Below, piece after piece: positions 1-8,419 of a stretch of DNA of 64,000 bases (its first letter is position 1; every line of letters begins with the position of its first letter). This stretch comes from Pseudomonas sp. IPO3778. Lineage in GTDB: Bacteria; Pseudomonadota; Gammaproteobacteria; Pseudomonadales; Pseudomonadaceae. A program made the position numbers and the translations under genes. The notes beneath the pieces are model-generated. The model was given only the letters and a program-made list of their open reading frames with translations. It did not search any database and was not told the origin of the DNA. The stretch is taken from assembly GCF_013386825.1 (NCBI RefSeq), contig NZ_JACARC010000013.1, positions 28,381 through 92,380 on the forward strand. Direction: 5' to 3'.

Positions 1-1291
1 TGTGGTCCTTGATCGCTTCGATCGCGGTCGGGCCGCGCTCGGATTTGCCGATCATGCCCAACAGGCCGGTTTGCTCGAGAATCTGGCGAGTGAACTTGTC
101 CATCCGCGTGGCGGTGGTTGGACCCGCAGGCCCCACCACTTCTTCGCGCACCGGATCAACCGGGCCCACGTAGTAGATGAAGCGACCCTTGAGGTCCACC
201 GGCAGGGTTTCACCCTTGTTCAGCATCTCGACCATGCGCTTGTGCGCGGCGTCGCGACCGGTGAGCATCTTGCCGTTGAGCAACACGGTTTCGCCCGGCT
301 TCCAGCTCTGCACGTCTTCCGGGGTCAGGGTGTCGAGGTTGACGCGACGGGCCGACGGGCCGGCTTCCCAGACGATTTCCGGGTAGGCGTCCAACGGTGG
401 CGCTTCCAGCGACGCCGGGCCCGAACCGTCGAGCACGAAGTGCGCGTGACGGGTGGCGGCGCAGTTGGGGATCATGCACACCGGCAGCGAGGCGGCGTGG
501 GTCGGGTAGTCCATGATTTTTACGTCGAGCACGGTGGTCAGGCCACCCAGGCCCTGGGCGCCGATGCCCAGTTGGTTGACCTTCTCGAACAACTCCAGGC
601 GCATCTCTTCGATACGGTTGGACGGGCCGCGCTTTTTCAGCTCGTGGATGTCGATGGATTCCATCAACACTTCCTTGGCCATCACCGCAGCTTTCTCGGC
701 GGTGCCGCCGATGCCGATGCCGAGCATGCCCGGTGGGCACCAGCCGGCGCCCATGGTCGGAACGGTCTTCAGTACCCAGTCGACGATGGAGTCGGACGGG
801 TTGAGCATGGCCATTTTCGACTTGTTCTCGGAACCACCGCCTTTGGCGGCCACGTCCACTTCCACGGTGTTACCCGGGACGATGGAGTAGTGGATCACCG
901 CAGGGGTGTTGTCCTTGGTGTTCTTTCGCGCACCGGCCGGGTCGGCGAGGATCGAAGCCCGCAGGACGTTTTCCGGCAGGTTGTAGGCCTGGCGCACGCC
1001 TTGGTTGATCATGTCGTCGAGGCTCATGGTGGCGCCATCCCAGCGCACGTCCATGCCGACGCGTACGAATACGGTGACGATGCCGGTGTCCTGGCAGATC
1101 GGGCGGTGGCCGGTGGCACACATGCGCGAGTTGATCAGGATCTGTGCCATGGAGTCACGGGCCGCTGGCGACTCTTCGCGCAGGTAGGCTTCGTGCATCG
1201 CCTGGATGAAGTCAACGGGATGGTAGTAGGAAATGAATTGCAGGGCGTCGGCAACGCTCTGAATCAGGTCGTCTTGCTTGATCACGGTCAT
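1..1291 (-). CDS. Class I (iron-sulfur) fumarate hydratase, C-terminal part beyond the window
   Basis: Reversible hydration of fumarate to L-malate in the TCA cycle, in the cytoplasm, using a 4Fe-4S cluster. The reverse strand reads without a stop from an ATG at 1291 to the window edge (430 codons), starting MTVIKQDDLIQSV. Class I fumarase features seen are the CQDTG motif (Cys66, with Cys58 just before), a GGGSENKSKMAML stretch and a PPGMLGIGIGGT loop. Pseudomonas homologues are about 500 residues, so some 70-80 residues are missing off the edge. An AGGAG ribosome site lies about 7 bases before the ATG. In P. aeruginosa, as I recall, a fumarase gene sits near a ferredoxin reductase, a crotonase and pykA, as here. 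The family assignment is firm; I cannot tell which paralogue this is. Confidence 0.93.
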   Translation of the reverse strand, partial: MTVIKQDDLIQSVADALQFISYYHPVDFIQAMHEAYLREESPAARDSMAQILINSRMCATGHRPICQDTGIVTVFVRVGMDVRWDGATMSLDDMINQGVRQAYNLPENVLRASILADPAGARKNTKDNTPAVIHYSIVPGNTVEVDVAAKGGGSENKSKMAMLNPSDSIVDWVLKTVPTMGAGWCPPGMLGIGIGGTAEKAAVMAKEVLMESIDIHELKKRGPSNRIEEMRLELFEKVNQLGIGAQGLGGLTTVLDVKIMDYPTHAASLPVCMIPNCAATRHAHFVLDGSGPASLEAPPLDAYPEIVWEAGPSARRVNLDTLTPEDVQSWKPGETVLLNGKMLTGRDAAHKRMVEMLNKGETLPVDLKGRFIYYVGPVDPVREEVVGPAGPTTATRMDKFTRQILEQTGLLGMIGKSERGPTAIEAIKDH

Positions 1292-1477
1292 GAGTCGCGC
1301 TCCTCTATAAGGGAACATTCAATAAAGGTGGCTTCAGTGTTGCATCGGTCGGCTGAAACCACCTTTCCAAGGCACGCCAAAGTGGTGCAGGCGCGACGCT
1401 AAAAAGGCGCGGCAGTATAACCCGGCACGGTGGCCGATACACCCGACTATGGTCATGAATGCCAGGCCCGATTCACC

Positions 1478-1575
1478 GTAGGAGCGAGCTTGCTCGCGAA
1501 AAACGTGAATCTGATGGGTTTCGTCAGGCGCCCCGCGTTATCGTTAGCGACCTTCGCGAGCAAGCTCGCTCCTAC
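1478..1575. repeat. REPIN: inverted pair of REP sequences
   Basis: A 23-base REP unit beginning GTAGGAGCGAGCTTGCTCGC (1478-1500) is followed about 50 bases later by its exact reverse complement (1553-1575). Each arm is itself imperfectly palindromic. The right part of the interior and the right arm are shared with the element at 24879-24977. The element ends 15 bases before the start codon of the next gene. Confidence 0.9.
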
Positions 1576-1589
1576 AGTTGAAGAGTTTT

Positions 1590-2522
1590 ATGCCTGAACT
1601 TCACGTCGGCGAACGCCACTGGTCGGTAGCCACCGGCAGCAACCTGCTGGATGCCCTGAACCAGGCGGGGGTGGCCGTGCCCTACAGCTGCCGTGCCGGT
1701 AGCTGCCATGCCTGTATGGTGCGTTGCCGGGGTGATATCCAGGACAACCAGCCGGATGCCCTGAGCCCGGCACAACGCCAGGACGGCTGGCGCCTGGCCT
1801 GCCAGTGCCGGGTCACGGCTGACGTGCAGGTCGAGACCTTTGACCCGCTGCGTGACGGGTTGCCGGCGACGGTGCTGAGCGTTGATTGGTTGAACCCGAG
1901 CGTCCTGCGCCTGCGGCTGCAACCCGAGCGCGGCTTGCGCTACCGGGCGGGGCAACATCTGGTGCTGTGGGCGGGCAGCGTTGCGCGCCCGTATTCCTTG
2001 GCCAGCTTGCCCCAGGAAGACCCGTTCCTCGAGTTTCATATCGATTGCCGGCTGCCGGGTGAATTCAGTGACGCCGCCCGTCAATTCAGGGCCGGTGACC
2101 GCCTGCGCCTGGGCGAACTGCGGGGCGGCGCGTTGCAGTACGACCCCGACTGGCAATCCCGGCCGCTCTGGCTGCTGGCCTCGGGCACCGGGCTTGGCCC
2201 GCTGTGGGGCGTGTTGCGCGAGGCCTTGCGCCAGGATCACCAGGGCGCCATCCGGGTCATTCACCTGGCCCATGACGCAGGCGGCCATTATCTGGCCGAG
2301 CCTTTGGCACAACTGGCTGCGGCGCACCCGAACGTGACGGTTGAGCGATGGACAGCGGCTGAGGCAACCGAGGCTTTGGCACAACTGCGGCTTGTTTCCC
2401 GGCAAACTCTGGCCTTACTCTGCGGGCACCCTGCCAGCGTCGAGGCCTTTTCCAAGCGCCTGTTCCTGGCCGGACTGCCGCGCAATCAACTGCTGGCTGA
2501 TGTGTTCCTGCCCCGTGGTTGA
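1590..2522 (+). CDS. 2Fe-2S ferredoxin / FAD / NAD(P) oxidoreductase (oxygenase-reductase type)
   Basis: Electron-transfer flavoprotein of 310 residues. The N-terminal 85 residues are a plant-type ferredoxin domain with ligands Cys34, Cys39, Cys42 and Cys71 (C-x4-C-x2-C ... C). A ferredoxin-NADP reductase-like FAD domain follows, with RPYSLAS at 133-139, and then a nucleotide-binding domain with GTGLGP at 199-204. This layout is that of class IB/III oxygenase reductases. No oxygenase subunit is encoded nearby, so its acceptor is unknown. I chose the ATG at 1590, preceded by AAGAG, over an upstream TTG at 1578. The gene ends 30 bases before a crotonase gene and may be cotranscribed with it. 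A REPIN lies immediately upstream. Confidence 0.85.
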   Translation: MPELHVGERHWSVATGSNLLDALNQAGVAVPYSCRAGSCHACMVRCRGDIQDNQPDALSPAQRQDGWRLACQCRVTADVQVETFDPLRDGLPATVLSVDWLNPSVLRLRLQPERGLRYRAGQHLVLWAGSVARPYSLASLPQEDPFLEFHIDCRLPGEFSDAARQFRAGDRLRLGELRGGALQYDPDWQSRPLWLLASGTGLGPLWGVLREALRQDHQGAIRVIHLAHDAGGHYLAEPLAQLAAAHPNVTVERWTAAEATEALAQLRLVSRQTLALLCGHPASVEAFSKRLFLAGLPRNQLLADVFLPRG

Positions 2523-2552
2523 GCGCTGAATTTTCCAGCCGCGAGATTTGCC

Positions 2553-3299
2553 ATGACCCATGCCATCCTGCAGCAACGCGAACGCGGGTTGCTGATCCTG
2601 CAACTCAATCGCCCGGACAAGAAAAACGCCCTGACCCGCGCCATGTACAGCCAACTGGCCGAGGCGCTGGAGCAGGCGGATGCCGATACCGGCGTCAATG
2701 CCGTACTGATCCAGGGCAGCAGCGTGTGCTTCACCGCCGGTAATGATATTGGTGACTTCCTTGAACAGCCGCCGGCGGATCTCGACAGCCCGGTGTTTCA
2801 CTTCATGCGCAGTTTGCTCAATTGCCGCAAGCCGGTGATTGCGGCAGTGGCGGGCGTGGCGGTGGGAATTGGTACGACGTTGCTGCTGCATTGTGACCTG
2901 GTGTATGTCAGCCGGGACGCGCGGTTGCGCATGCCGTTCGTCAACCTGGGGCTGTGCCCGGAGTTCGGTTCCAGCTTGATCCTGCCGCGTTTGTTGGGGC
3001 ACGCCAAAGCGGCGGAGCTGTTGCTGCTGGGTGAAGGCTTTACCGGCGAGCAGGCTGCCGCTTGGGGCATTGCCACCGAGGCACTGGACAGCGGGGAATC
3101 AGCCTTGGCCAAGGCGCGGGAAGTCGCCGCGCGGTTTGAAACCCTGGCGCCGGGCGCGGTGCAGGTCAGCAAGCACTTGATGAAAAGCGTCGATCGCGAG
3201 CAGTTGCGCAGGGTGATCGAGGAGGAGGGCGCGCTGTTTACCCAGCGGTTGAAGTCGCCGGAGGCGATTGCGGCGTTGTCGGCTTTTATCACTCGGTGA
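2553..3299 (+). CDS. Enoyl-CoA hydratase/isomerase family protein (crotonase fold)
   Basis: A 248-residue crotonase-superfamily enzyme expected to act on acyl-CoA thioesters in the cytoplasm. The oxyanion-hole segment is CFTAGNDIGDF (59-69) and the second glycine-rich segment is GVAVGIGTTLLLHCD (101-115). Residues 136-141 read PEFGSS, with Glu137. A glutamate here, in place of the hydratase PGxGG pattern, is typical of delta3,delta2-enoyl-CoA isomerases, so isomerase is more likely than hydratase. It follows the 2Fe-2S reductase on the same strand after 30 bases; there is no strong ribosome site. The substrate cannot be told from the sequence. Confidence 0.85.
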   Translation: MTHAILQQRERGLLILQLNRPDKKNALTRAMYSQLAEALEQADADTGVNAVLIQGSSVCFTAGNDIGDFLEQPPADLDSPVFHFMRSLLNCRKPVIAAVAGVAVGIGTTLLLHCDLVYVSRDARLRMPFVNLGLCPEFGSSLILPRLLGHAKAAELLLLGEGFTGEQAAAWGIATEALDSGESALAKAREVAARFETLAPGAVQVSKHLMKSVDREQLRRVIEEEGALFTQRLKSPEAIAALSAFITR

Positions 3300-3326
3300 T
3301 GAATGAGCGTTGGCTGGTCGGACGTC

Positions 3327-3410
3327 TTCGCGAGCAAGCCCGCTCCCACATTTAACCGCGTACATCCTGAAAAAACGCAGTCGAATGTGGGAGCGGGCTT
3401 GCTCGCGAAG
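3327..3410. repeat. REPIN: inverted REP pair
   Basis: The left arm (TTCGCGAGCAAGCCCGCTCC..., from 3327) and the right arm ending at about 3410 (TGTGGGAGCGGGCTTGCTCG...) are inverted copies around a spacer of about 37 bases. This REP variant (GGGCTTGCTCGC core) recurs at 19911-19998. Confidence 0.9.
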
Positions 3411-3452
3411 AGGCCAGTGAAGCCAGTACAAAAGCCCATCTGCAATACAAAA

Positions 3453-3479
3453 AGCCCCGCCATTCACATGGCGGGGCTT
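3453..3479. terminator. Intrinsic terminator, probably bidirectional
   Basis: A perfect 11-base stem (AGCCCCGCCAT / ATGGCGGGGCT) with a short loop is flanked by A-rich sequence on the left and T-rich sequence on the right. It can end pykA transcripts from the right and crotonase transcripts from the left. Confidence 0.88.
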
Positions 3480-3498
3480 TTGTTTTTCAGCGTGTCAC

Positions 3499-4950
3499 TC
3501 AGACCATTGGGTCGCCAACGTGCAGGATCTTCATGCCGTTGGTGCCGCCGATGGTGTGGTAGCTGTCGCCCTTGGTCAGGATGACCCAGTCGCCTTTCTC
3601 CACAACGCCGCGCTTGAGCAACTCGTCGATCGCGGCCTGGCTGACTTGCTCAGGCGGCAGCGATGCCGGGTCGAACGGTACGGTGTAGACACCACGGAAC
3701 ATGGCCGCGCGGGCCTGGGTTTCGCGGTGCGGGGAGAACGCGTAGATCGGGATCGAGGAACGGATGCGCGACATGATCAACGGCGTGTAGCCACTTTCGG
3801 TCAAGGCGATGATCGCTTTCACGCCCGGGAAGTGGTTGGCGGTGTACATGGCGGCCAGGGCGATGCTCTGGTCGCAGCTTTCGAAGACCTTGCCGATGCG
3901 GTGGCTGGAGGTCTTGCTGGTCGGGTGCTTTTCAGCGCCGACGCAGATGCGTGCCATGGCCTGTACGGCTTCCAGCGGGTATGGACCGGCAGCACTTTCG
4001 GCCGAGAGCATGACGGCGTCGGTGTAGTCGAGCACGGCGTTGGCCACGTCGGACACTTCGGCGCGGGTCGGCATCGGGTTCTGGATCATCGACTCCATCA
4101 TCTGGGTCGCCACGATCACCGCTTTGTTGTGGCGACGTGCGTGCAGGATGATTTTCTTCTGGATACCGATCAGCTCGGCGTCGCCGATTTCCACGCCCAG
4201 GTCACCACGGGCAACCATCACGGCGTCGGATGCCTTGATCAGGCCGTCGAGGGTTTCGTCATCGGCCACGGCTTCGGCACGCTCGATCTTCGCCACCAGC
4301 CAGGCAGTACCGCCGGCTTCGTCGCGCAGTTTACGGGCGTATTCCATGTCGGCAGCGTCGCGCGGGAAGGATACCGCGAGGTAGTCCACTTCCATTTCGG
4401 CGGCGAGCTTGATGTCGGCCTTGTCTTTTTCAGTCAGGGCTGGCGCGGTAAGGCCACCGCCGCGACGGTTGATGCCTTTGTGATCCGACAGCGGGCCGCC
4501 GATGATCACGGTGCAGTTCAGTTCAGTAGGTGTCGCGGTGTCGACGCGCATGACCACGCGACCGTCGTCCAGCAGCAGTTCGTCGCCGACGCCGCAGTCT
4601 TTCACCAGGTCCGGGTAGTCGATACCCACGACTTGCTGGTTGCCATCGGTCAGGGGATGGCTGGTGGAGAAGGTGAACTTGTCACCGATCTTCAGCTCGA
4701 TCCGCTTGTTGGCGAATTTGGCGATACGGATTTTCGGGCCTTGCAGGTCACCCAGCAATGCAACGAAGCGGCCATGCTTGGCGGCCAGGTCACGCACCAG
4801 TTTGGCGCGAGCTTTGTGCTCGTCCGGGGTGCCGTGGGAGAAGTTCAGACGGGCAACGTCCAGGCCAGCCAGAATCAGCTGTTCGAGGACTTCCGGCGAG
4901 TTACTGGCCGGGCCAAGGGTGGCGACGATTTTGGTACGACGGACGGACAT
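3499..4950 (-). CDS. pykA: Pyruvate kinase
   Basis: Final step of glycolysis and of the Entner-Doudoroff route: phosphoenolpyruvate plus ADP to pyruvate plus ATP, cytoplasmic. The 483-residue protein has the N-terminal RRTKIVATLGPAS segment, the NFSHG substrate loop, the AKIERAEAV active-site segment, MVARGDLGVEIG, and the ATQMMESMI motif, followed by the C-terminal regulatory domain. The length matches the E. coli PykA type (about 480). AGGAG precedes the ATG by about 7 bases. It is transcribed alone, ending at the terminator at 3453-3479. From memory, P. aeruginosa keeps pykA beside the same crotonase/reductase pair. Confidence 0.96.
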   Translation of the reverse strand: MSVRRTKIVATLGPASNSPEVLEQLILAGLDVARLNFSHGTPDEHKARAKLVRDLAAKHGRFVALLGDLQGPKIRIAKFANKRIELKIGDKFTFSTSHPLTDGNQQVVGIDYPDLVKDCGVGDELLLDDGRVVMRVDTATPTELNCTVIIGGPLSDHKGINRRGGGLTAPALTEKDKADIKLAAEMEVDYLAVSFPRDAADMEYARKLRDEAGGTAWLVAKIERAEAVADDETLDGLIKASDAVMVARGDLGVEIGDAELIGIQKKIILHARRHNKAVIVATQMMESMIQNPMPTRAEVSDVANAVLDYTDAVMLSAESAAGPYPLEAVQAMARICVGAEKHPTSKTSSHRIGKVFESCDQSIALAAMYTANHFPGVKAIIALTESGYTPLIMSRIRSSIPIYAFSPHRETQARAAMFRGVYTVPFDPASLPPEQVSQAAIDELLKRGVVEKGDWVILTKGDSYHTIGGTNGMKILHVGDPMV

Positions 4951-5125
4951 GCACAGACTCCTGAGTTCAAGCGCTGAGGAAGGCTACTATGCTCTTTGGT
5001 TGTAGTCATTGTTCGTTTGCACTACTTATCGATGATTCGCTTGTTTTCACTCTGCATGAACAGATGAACAACCTTGAAGATTTTCGATGAAGGGTCGATA
5101 CACTGCACAAGACAGGAGAACCCCC

Positions 5126-5497
5126 ATGCGAATCGTGATCATTGCTGCCCTGGCCGTCAGTGTTGTCGGCTGCACCCGTTGGTCCATGGACCATCATTTG
5201 AACAATGCCTACCGCGCTTACGGCGTCGGCGATTGCCAGCGGGTCACCCTTGAGTTGTCCCAGGTCGACCGTGAAAGTCGTTCCCGGCGCTACGTGCAAC
5301 CGGAAGTCTCGATGTTGCGCGGGCAGTGCCTGGAGCGCGAGAAACTGTTTGTCGATGCAGCGCAAACCTATCAATTCATCATCAGCCAGTACCCGGCGAG
5401 CGAGTACGCATTCCGCGCGCGTGCCCGTTTGGATACGTTGCAACAACTGGGGCATTACCCCGGCGCGAGCGCCCAGCCCCGCCCGGCGTCACTGTGA
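5126..5497 (+). CDS. Small TPR-like lipoprotein, unknown function
   Basis: A 123-residue predicted lipoprotein: hydrophobic leader MRIVIIAALAVSVVGC with a lipobox ending at Cys16. The mature part is short and helical, with a half-TPR pattern (LFVDAAQTYQFIISQYPASEYAFRAR, in two segments at about 75-105) like the tetratricopeptide repeats of envelope lipoproteins. A clear AGGAG lies 7 bases before the ATG at 5126, which favours this start over upstream in-frame codons. The gene stands alone between divergent pykA and the PilZ gene. Its role is unknown; outer-membrane location is inferred from the absence of Asp after the Cys. Confidence 0.75.
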   Translation: MRIVIIAALAVSVVGCTRWSMDHHLNNAYRAYGVGDCQRVTLELSQVDRESRSRRYVQPEVSMLRGQCLEREKLFVDAAQTYQFIISQYPASEYAFRARARLDTLQQLGHYPGASAQPRPASL

Positions 5498-5722
5498 GGA
5501 TATTTGTCATGGGATAGCTGGCTCGTTGCCAGTCTTGGGCTAATCTTTGAGTATCGGTTTGTATAGGTTTCTATTCAAACGGATTGCATGCCCGGATTTG
5601 GCAGCTGTAGGTGACAAGGCATTTGCTGTTGTCGCACCGATATCCGGGGAGAGCGGGCCTTTGCGGCCTGTTCCGAATCACTGGAGCGGCCACAACCCTG
5701 GCCATTGGATGGCGACCTCATC

Positions 5723-6082
5723 ATGTTTACTCACCGACGGATCGAGCGGCATCAATTACCCTGCTTCCTTCAAGTATTCAATCGCCTCACGGACAAGCCC
5801 ATTGGTTACCTGGGGAATGTTTCCGAGAAAGGGCTGATGTTGATCAGCCAATTGCCCATGATGATCGACGTGGATTTTGAGTTGCGCTTGAAGATCCCCG
5901 GGCCTGAGGGCGAGGTACAGGCCGTCGACCTCACGGCTACGTGCCTGTGGTGCCATGAAGATATCAACCCTCAGCATTATGATTCCGGGTTCAGCGTGTC
6001 CCAGGCGCCTGCCGAATATGGCGAGGTGATCAGCGCACTGTTGAATTATTTCAGCTTTGATCCCTTGCAGGCCTCTGCCTAG
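5723..6082 (+). CDS. PilZ-domain protein (predicted cyclic di-GMP binding)
   Basis: A 119-residue single-domain protein. It has both halves of the PilZ c-di-GMP signature: RRIER near the N terminus (RxxxR type) and GNVSEKG (the N-x-S-x-x-G box) about 25 residues later. It probably acts as a cytoplasmic c-di-GMP receptor that docks on a partner; no output domain is present. I chose the ATG at 5723, which puts the arginine motif at residues 5-9; a TTG at 5705 is also in frame, and neither has a strong ribosome site. It converges with the DUF58 gene, 17 bases away. The target process is unknown. Confidence 0.82.
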   Translation: MFTHRRIERHQLPCFLQVFNRLTDKPIGYLGNVSEKGLMLISQLPMMIDVDFELRLKIPGPEGEVQAVDLTATCLWCHEDINPQHYDSGFSVSQAPAEYGEVISALLNYFSFDPLQASA

Positions 6083-6099
6083 GGGCTGTGGGCCGGGGT

Positions 6100-7431
6100 T
6101 CATAACACACCGGCTTTTTTCCAGCTCAGGTAGCGGGTCACCAGGGCTGCTCCCAGTTCCGAGGGCAGGGCGTCCAGAACAGACAGGCCATGGGCGCCCA
6201 GGCGGTCACGGAGTTCGTCCCGTGTGTTGAGATAGTCGACAGTGCCGCAATAGGCCAGGGCTTCCGGCAGGGTTTGCACGGGGGCTTGGCGCAACTGGTC
6301 AAGGACCTCTTCCCGCAGGCTGGCGACCAGTACCCGATGCTGGCGGCTGATGCGTTTGACGGCGCCCAGCAGCTCTTCATCATCCTCATCCCGCAAATTG
6401 GTGATCACGATCACCAGTGAACGCCGTTTCTGCCGGGCCAGCAGCTGGCTGGCGGCCGCCTGGTAGTCGGCTGTGCGCCGGGACGTGTCCAGGTCATACA
6501 CCGTGTTCAGCAGCAGATTGAGCTGCCCGCTGCCCTTGACCGGCGCCAGGTAGCGAGGCCGGTCGCAGGCAAAGGTGCAGAGCCCCACTGCATCGCCCTG
6601 GCGCAAGGCGACATAGCTGAGTAGCAGGCAGGCGTTGAGGGCGTGGTCGAAGTGTGAAAGCTGAGCGTCCTGGCTGCGCATGCGCCGGCCACAATCGAGC
6701 ATGAACATGATTTGCTGATCACGCTCATCCTGATACTCCCGGGCAATGGGGGTACGTTGCCGGGCAGTGGCTTTCCAGTCGATCTGGCGCAGGCTGTCGC
6801 CCTCGCGAAATTCGCGCAGTTGATGAAACTCCAGGCCCAGCCCGCGTCGTTGCCGCTGGCGTACGCCGAGCTGGTTGAGCCAGTTGTCCACCGCCAGCAA
6901 CTGAGCGCCATACAAGCGCGCGAAGTCCGGGTAGACGCGGGTGGCATCGCTGACGTCTATCAGGCGTCGTGCCGACCACAGCCCCAGTGGGCTGGGAAGG
7001 TGGATTTCACACCGGGTGAAACTGAAATGCCCGCGCCGTAGCGGTCGCAGCCGGTAGCCCAATTGGCTCTGTTCACCGGGTCGCAGTTCAATGGACTGGG
7101 GCAGGTTTTCCACCAACAAGCCGTCAGGCACATGGTCGAATAGCTGGACCACCAGCGGCTGGGGATACGTGTGTTCCAGCGTCACGCGCACCTCTCCCCA
7201 GCGACCCAGTGCCAGGCTGCCGGGCATTTGCCGCCGTACGCGTGGGGACGGCCGGCGGCGCAAGCGACTGGCGTCCAGCAGGGCCAGCAGCAACAGGGCC
7301 AGCAGCAAGCCCCAGGTCACCGAATGCAGGGTGTCTGGCACCTTGATCCGCAACGCCATCAGTGCGCCGAGCAAGGTGCTCAGGCCCAGTAGCACGCCGA
7401 GCCAGATCAATAGCAGGCGGGACGGTCTCAT
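6100..7431 (-). CDS. DUF58 domain protein, last gene of the MoxR operon
   Basis: A 443-residue membrane-anchored protein with two N-terminal transmembrane helices (about 6-27 and 35-52). The DUF58 signature LREFREGDSLRQIDWKATAR lies at about 210-230. A von Willebrand factor A-like region follows, with a MIDAS-like DCGRRMRS motif where canonical domains have DxSxS. DUF58 proteins are commonly encoded next to MoxR AAA+ ATPases and are thought to be their partners; that functional link is family knowledge, not shown here. The ATG at 7431 lies 7 bases after the moxR stop, so it is the distal cistron of the operon beginning at 12755. A longer in-frame reading to 7557 only overlaps moxR and was rejected. 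Confidence 0.88.
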   Translation of the reverse strand: MRPSRLLLIWLGVLLGLSTLLGALMALRIKVPDTLHSVTWGLLLALLLLALLDASRLRRRPSPRVRRQMPGSLALGRWGEVRVTLEHTYPQPLVVQLFDHVPDGLLVENLPQSIELRPGEQSQLGYRLRPLRRGHFSFTRCEIHLPSPLGLWSARRLIDVSDATRVYPDFARLYGAQLLAVDNWLNQLGVRQRQRRGLGLEFHQLREFREGDSLRQIDWKATARQRTPIAREYQDERDQQIMFMLDCGRRMRSQDAQLSHFDHALNACLLLSYVALRQGDAVGLCTFACDRPRYLAPVKGSGQLNLLLNTVYDLDTSRRTADYQAAASQLLARQKRRSLVIVITNLRDEDDEELLGAVKRISRQHRVLVASLREEVLDQLRQAPVQTLPEALAYCGTVDYLNTRDELRDRLGAHGLSVLDALPSELGAALVTRYLSWKKAGVL

Positions 7432-7438
7432 AGGCGTG

Positions 7439-8419
7439 TCATTGCCGTGGCGCCGGGACTTGGTCCAGCAGTTGCCTGAGCACCTGGTCGACTTCCAGCC
7501 CGTCGATATCCAGCTCCGGGGCAATGCGCACCCGATGGCGCAACACGGCGAGGGCACACCCTTTTATGTCGTCCGGGGTGACGAATTCGCCACCGCGCAG
7601 CAGGGCACGGGCCCGTGCACCCCGCACCAGGGCGATGGAGGCCCGGGGGCCTGCGCCGATGGTCAGGCCCGGCCAACTGCGGGTGGTGCGGGCCAGGCGC
7701 ACCGCGTAGTCGAGTACTTGCTCATCCAGCGCCAGTTCGCTGGCGATCTGTTGCAGCAGCAGTACGTCTTCGGCGTGCAGTACCGTACGCAAGGGCTGTA
7801 CGTCGAGCATGTCGGCCCGGGACGAGCGGGTGACTTCGCGCACCATCTCCAGCTCCTGCTGCGCCTCGGGGTAGTCCATGCGCACCTTGAGCATGAACCG
7901 ATCCAGTTCGGCTTCGGGCAACGGGTACGTGCCTTCCTGCTCGATCGGGTTCTGGGTGGCCAGCACCATGAACGGCTGGCCGATGGGCAGCGCTTCGCCT
8001 TCGAGGGTCACCTGGCGTTCCTGCATGGCTTCCAGCAACGCTGCCTGGGTTTTCGCCGGGGCACGGTTGATCTCGTCGGCCAACAGTAGGTTGGTAAACA
8101 GCGGCCCCTTGCGCAGTTTGAACTGCTCGGTATGCAGGTCGTACACCGCGTGGCCGGTCACGTCGCTGGGCATCAGGTCCGGTGTGAACTGGATGCGCGC
8201 GAACTCGCCGCCAAAACAGCGCGCCAGGGCACGTACCAGCAAGGTTTTGCCCAGGCCGGGAACACCTTCAAGCAGGACATGGCCACCCGCGATCAACGCC
8301 GTGAGCACGTCATCGATCACCTGGTCCTGGCCGATGACGGCCTTGCGCAGTTCGACGCGCAACGCCTGGGCCAGTTGGCTGGCGCGTTGAATCGGGTCAG
8401 CGGGAGGTAATTCGCTCAT
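7439..8419 (-). CDS. MoxR-family AAA+ ATPase
   Basis: A 326-residue AAA+ ATPase of the MoxR/RavA clade, thought to act as a chaperone that matures or remodels partner complexes, often VWA proteins. Walker A GVPGLGKT is at 52-59, Walker B LLLADEIN at 111-118, the sensor segment ATQNPIEQEGTYPLPEAE follows, and a C-terminal lid contains GASPRASIAL-like sequence (GAGPRASIALVRGARARA). The start overlaps the DUF4350 stop by ATGA, implying translational coupling. Partners are probably the adjacent DUF58 protein and the membrane proteins upstream. Confidence 0.93.
   Translation of the reverse strand: MSELPPADPIQRASQLAQALRVELRKAVIGQDQVIDDVLTALIAGGHVLLEGVPGLGKTLLVRALARCFGGEFARIQFTPDLMPSDVTGHAVYDLHTEQFKLRKGPLFTNLLLADEINRAPAKTQAALLEAMQERQVTLEGEALPIGQPFMVLATQNPIEQEGTYPLPEAELDRFMLKVRMDYPEAQQELEMVREVTRSSRADMLDVQPLRTVLHAEDVLLLQQIASELALDEQVLDYAVRLARTTRSWPGLTIGAGPRASIALVRGARARALLRGGEFVTPDDIKGCALAVLRHRVRIAPELDIDGLEVDQVLRQLLDQVPAPRQ

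Noticed and set aside
2..1402. Open plus-strand frame of 466 codons
   Set aside because: It is the antisense shadow of the class I fumarase, whose reverse-strand protein has clear family motifs; GC-rich third positions keep the opposite frame open.
6092..6120. GCCGG/CCGGC hairpin followed by six T at the end of the PilZ gene
   Set aside because: Only five base pairs with a 13-base loop and overlapping the DUF58 coding end; too weak to call a terminator with confidence.
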